Shown here piece by piece: positions 61,103 to 64,000 of a stretch of 64,000 nt of DNA. The notes below the pieces were generated by a model. It made no database searches, was not told the DNA's origin, and saw only the letters and a program-made list of their open reading frames with translations. The translations under genes were made by a program, and so were the position numbers. The stretch's first letter is position 1. Each line of letters opens with the position of its first letter. Source of the DNA: Artemia franciscana (Eukaryota > Arthropoda > Branchiopoda > Anostraca > Artemiidae); NCBI RefSeq assembly GCF_032884065.1, contig NC_088868.1:34622890-34686889 (forward strand). Reading direction: 5' to 3'.

Positions 61103-61739
61103 CAAAAGCAAGTGTAAAAAAAAATTATGAGGAAGATCGACAGATTTTTCATTTCTCAGGGATTCTCAGGTATTTAATAACCGAAAACCGACATTCTGTA
61201 TTAGTTGAAATGCAAGTTCGCCAGAATTCGCTTCTCTTTCTAACTAATCAAAAAGTTTAAAAAGATATATGTGAAACTGACTCTTTCGACATTACCAATG
61301 CGTTGAAATTGTACCGTTTTGGTATAATGTGGTACAGTTGGAGATTTTTTTTGTGCAATACAAATTTTCAGGTTGTACTTGTTCTTTTCTGACTCAGATA
61401 TCTGTTCAAGTTTTAGTTTATCGAAAATTTTCTTCTGATTGCCGCGAATTTTTAACATGCTAATCAGATTAATTTCTTGTGGTACAGTTTTAGTAAGAAG
61501 ACCGGTACAGTTTATTTCAAAAAGTTGGCAACGCTGCACTCATTCCATTTAATGTCACGGACAACCTGATGCCGACAATAAACGCCAAAAAAAACATCCA
61601 TTTATATTTAAGTAAAATAAAAGGATCCACGCTTATGTGTCCTAAAAGTGCTTGATTCTGCCGTCACCTTCCGATGCATTAAGCTCTATACTTAACAAAG
61701 GAGAATTCCTAATTTGTTTCACCTTCATCAATGTAATTA
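61103..61739. other. Unassigned sequence
   Basis: Overlapping short ORFs on both strands (61057-61539) with no recognisable product and no splice-site support. Confidence 0.35.
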
Positions 61740-62580
61740 AGCATTGTCTTTTGTTACTTAAAAATACTAAACACAGAGATTAACTGTCAAATGAGCTCTG
61801 AAACACCTCTCTATGATGTTTCAGTGCCCCACTAGCGGCAAAAGAAAAAAAAAAGGGAGACACGTGCCTACTTCTTGTTATAAAAAGTTATTTTTCTTGT
61901 GGCTCAGGATGGGAGACTGTGACTCTCCTATAAGGGGTTTTTCGGCCATGGTGATTCCAATGGTGCATCGTTTTTAATCTGACACCACTTTCGAGCGCTT
62001 TCAGGCCTTTATCCGAAATTTAAAAAAGAAAAAAAAATCATTTTTTCTTTAAGTTTTTACGACTAAGATTAATCGAAATAGTAGCTACCGTTCCTGAATC
62101 AGCTTCAAATTTTTGTTCTTTCTCACTTAACAGTTTGTTTTAACGTGTTTGCATGTTTCAGTGCAGTTATTTCATTTTAGTACTGTTAAGACAACGCTTT
62201 AAAAAATACTTACATATGAGTATTAGCTTTCCAATGAGCCCTTAAAAAGGTCTCTCCATGCTTCAGTGCCCCACTAGCGATGGAAAAAATAAATAAATAA
62301 ATGACAAACATCAGTGACACACAGCCTAAAACATGATTTTCTCAGGTTTTTAAAATCGGGGACTGAAAACCTGCAGAGTAGGGTTTTCAGCCATAGTGAT
62401 TCCAGTTGTACGCTTTTCATTTCAATAATGTGTGATTTTCGACGAGTCTCAATCTCTTTTTCGAAATTCCCATAAATTCGTTTTAAGATGAGCCCAAATA
62501 ATAGTAACTATTCATGAATCAGCATCAAACAGCAAATTTTTATCTCAACGCAGTTAAAAAAAAAACAAACATTTTTTAAC
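61740..62580 (+). repeat. Diverged tandem duplication, period about 442 bp
   Basis: TTCAGTGCCCCACTAGCG at 61820 and 62262 begins two parallel stretches. Each continues to TTTTC(G/A)GCCAT(G/A)GTGATTCCA (61938 and 62384), then (C/A)GAAATTC- or TTT-rich text, then ATAGTA(G/A)CTA..(C/A)T(G/T)AATCAGC and TTTTTGTTC- or TTTTTATC-like ends. Two old tandem copies of an interspersed repeat; no gene. Confidence 0.6.
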
Positions 62581-62933
62581 TTTTGGTTACCTTGGCTAAA
62601 CTTCTGGTAGCCTTGATTCACTCTCTACTAGGTATTTCCTAGTAATGTAGTACTCTCTACTACAGCCATTTCAAGTAATTTAATATAGTGTTTTAGAATA
62701 GCTCTTCTCGGGCAATTCCTTTCTCGCATTTTCTTCGAAAAACATATTTAGACAAACAGCTTTCAGTAGACTTTCTAATTCATAATTTTCCTAATTCTAA
62801 ACAGCTTTCAGTAGTCTCTCTAATTCTAGATTCCTATAAATATCCTACATTCAGCTAAATTTTCATAAAACGTGATTTAATCGTATTCATATTCCGTGAT
62901 AAAAAACAAACAAACAAAAAAACAAATAAACAA

Positions 62934-63264
62934 TCAAATTTTTGGCTTTGAATCTACATACATGCTTGGATTTGTACCCATTACAATACTTAAGAGGCGA
63001 GGATCATACTGAGGCCTTAAGACGGGATTCGTCATTGAATTCGAAAACGATGACAGGCCTTGAATTGCAGACCACTGAGCCAAAATCTGCTGATTCCTTA
63101 TGGCTAGCAGTTGTGCAGCATGAGCTTCAGGCCTTCCTTGAAAAAACATAGTGCTTAGACTAGCAGCTCTTGCTCGTTCTGTTAAAATAGCATCAATTTC
63201 TGGATCAGGGTGCAGGCGTAGCGCAGGGTTCCGCAGATAATGAGAATCTATTTCAATGGCATCC
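62934..63264 (-). CDS. Terminal coding exon of an unidentified host gene
   Basis: On the minus strand TTTATTTCTCTTAG (intron 3' end, AG at 63266-63265) is followed by one base of a split codon and 110 codons to TGA at 62936-62934. The peptide starts DAIEIDSHYLRNPALRLHPD. It continues through a charged/Ala-rich stretch (ILTERARAASLS) and AHAAQLLAIRNQQILAQW, probably helical, and then a Ser/Pro-rich tail ending YVDSKPKI. Codon use is balanced and the composition is protein-like, unlike every other ORF here. I do not recognise the family. The style (Leu/Pro/His with Ala-rich helix) suggests a low-complexity region of a nuclear regulator, but this is only an impression. Upstream exons must lie beyond 63265, perhaps outside the window. 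Confidence 0.6.
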
Positions 63265-64000
63265 CTAAGAGAAATAAACTAATTAATGTACACAATTGAC
63301 CACTTCAATAAACTGAACATGAAAGATAAATACAATTCCACACAAAGCTGCAATGGAAACCACCCCTTTGGGACACCCTTAAACCCTAATCAAGGTTCAG
63401 GTGAACTCGGTTTAAACTTCAGATGAGGATTAAAGGAGTTTTAGTTTTCCGTGGGGAGGCAGAGAGTCTCGCTTTCTTTTACTGGCTGAAGATTTCACAT
63501 GGAATAACCAGTCGAGTTGAATTTAGTCTTCGTGGAAACTGTTAAGCCCAAAAATACATTTTTACATTTGCTTTGATATTACTAAGTTTCAAAGAATTTA
63601 CAGGGGGCGGAGGGTCTCTATCTCTTTTGAGACCAAGCTCTCTATCCCCATTGTCGTCAGGCAAATCTGTAGATCCTCTGGTCCATCCCAGATAACAAGA
63701 TGAAGAGCCTATGAGGTCGCCCACTTCCACAAGTTGTGTACACCAGGTGATGGGGTGATTGAAGTGAATTATACGTGGTGAGAAGCATTATGCGTAAAAC
63801 GATTTGTAGAGTGATCAGATTTTGTAGAGTGGGAGATCCTCGGATAAATAATTAATTCTTAAAGACCAAGGAGAGTGAGAATGAAATTATTTGAGTTTGT
63901 TAACTGGAAAGTTACAAAGTCATGTGCACATTAAAAAAAACTGTTTTCAAAAATGAATATACCTAAACTGGGTCCAGGGGGAGGGGCAAAATAGATCTTT
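63265..64000 (-). other. Probable intron upstream of the terminal exon
   Basis: No second exon with convincing splice sites is visible up to the window edge. The minus-strand ORF at 63542-63730 has mixed composition but no support. I read this stretch as intron. Confidence 0.4.

Overview
This window is AT-rich, intron-scale eukaryotic DNA, almost certainly from an arthropod. My best guess is a branchiopod crustacean such as Artemia; this rests on remembered resemblance of the repeats and is not proven by the sequence. There are no bacterial-style gene strings, rRNAs or CRISPR arrays. Nearly all of it is mobile-element wreckage, satellites and microsatellites. One coding exon (62934-63264, minus strand) looks like a genuine host gene fragment.

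Layout. 1-2530: a fold-back element piece (family FB), then a truncated copy of a tandem-repeat-bearing element (family GA), then a satellite with a three-monomer higher-order repeat that runs into a 100-N assembly gap (2531-2630). 2.9-7.6 kb: two decayed non-LTR reverse-transcriptase fragments and degenerate triplet repeats. 7.6-13.2 kb: a pair of family-D repeats, an FB copy, a LINE tail and a tRNA-derived SINE. 13.2-27 kb: FB copies, including one with hairpin ends on both sides (16581-18867), and an AT array bracketed by inverted repeats. 27.3-30.9 kb: a GC-rich duplicated hairpin block, a dead hAT transposase and a palindromic cluster. 31.7-34.9 kb: an FB copy and the best GA copy. 36.6-40.0 kb: nested Helitrons with CTAG/hairpin 3' ends, a small basic/acidic ORF, triple CRE motifs and a tRNA-like insertion. 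40-54.7 kb and 57.4-60.2 kb: FB copies, often nested. 59.0-60.0 kb: two inverted copies of a PWWP-domain exon joined to FB sequence. 61.7-62.6 kb: a diverged tandem duplication. 62.9-63.3 kb: the host exon.

The most unusual parts are four. (1) A PWWP exon with its intron/acceptor edge is joined to the FB element and present as an inverted pair about 96% identical. (2) The FB palindrome arms match each other better within a copy than between copies. (3) There is a trimeric higher-order satellite of about 248 bp. (4) The Helitron cluster carries a small ORF that varies in its number of 23-residue repeats and has an identical three-CRE leader in two copies. Names FB, GA, C and D are labels used only here. 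FB orientation is given as plus when it reads away from its hairpin end.
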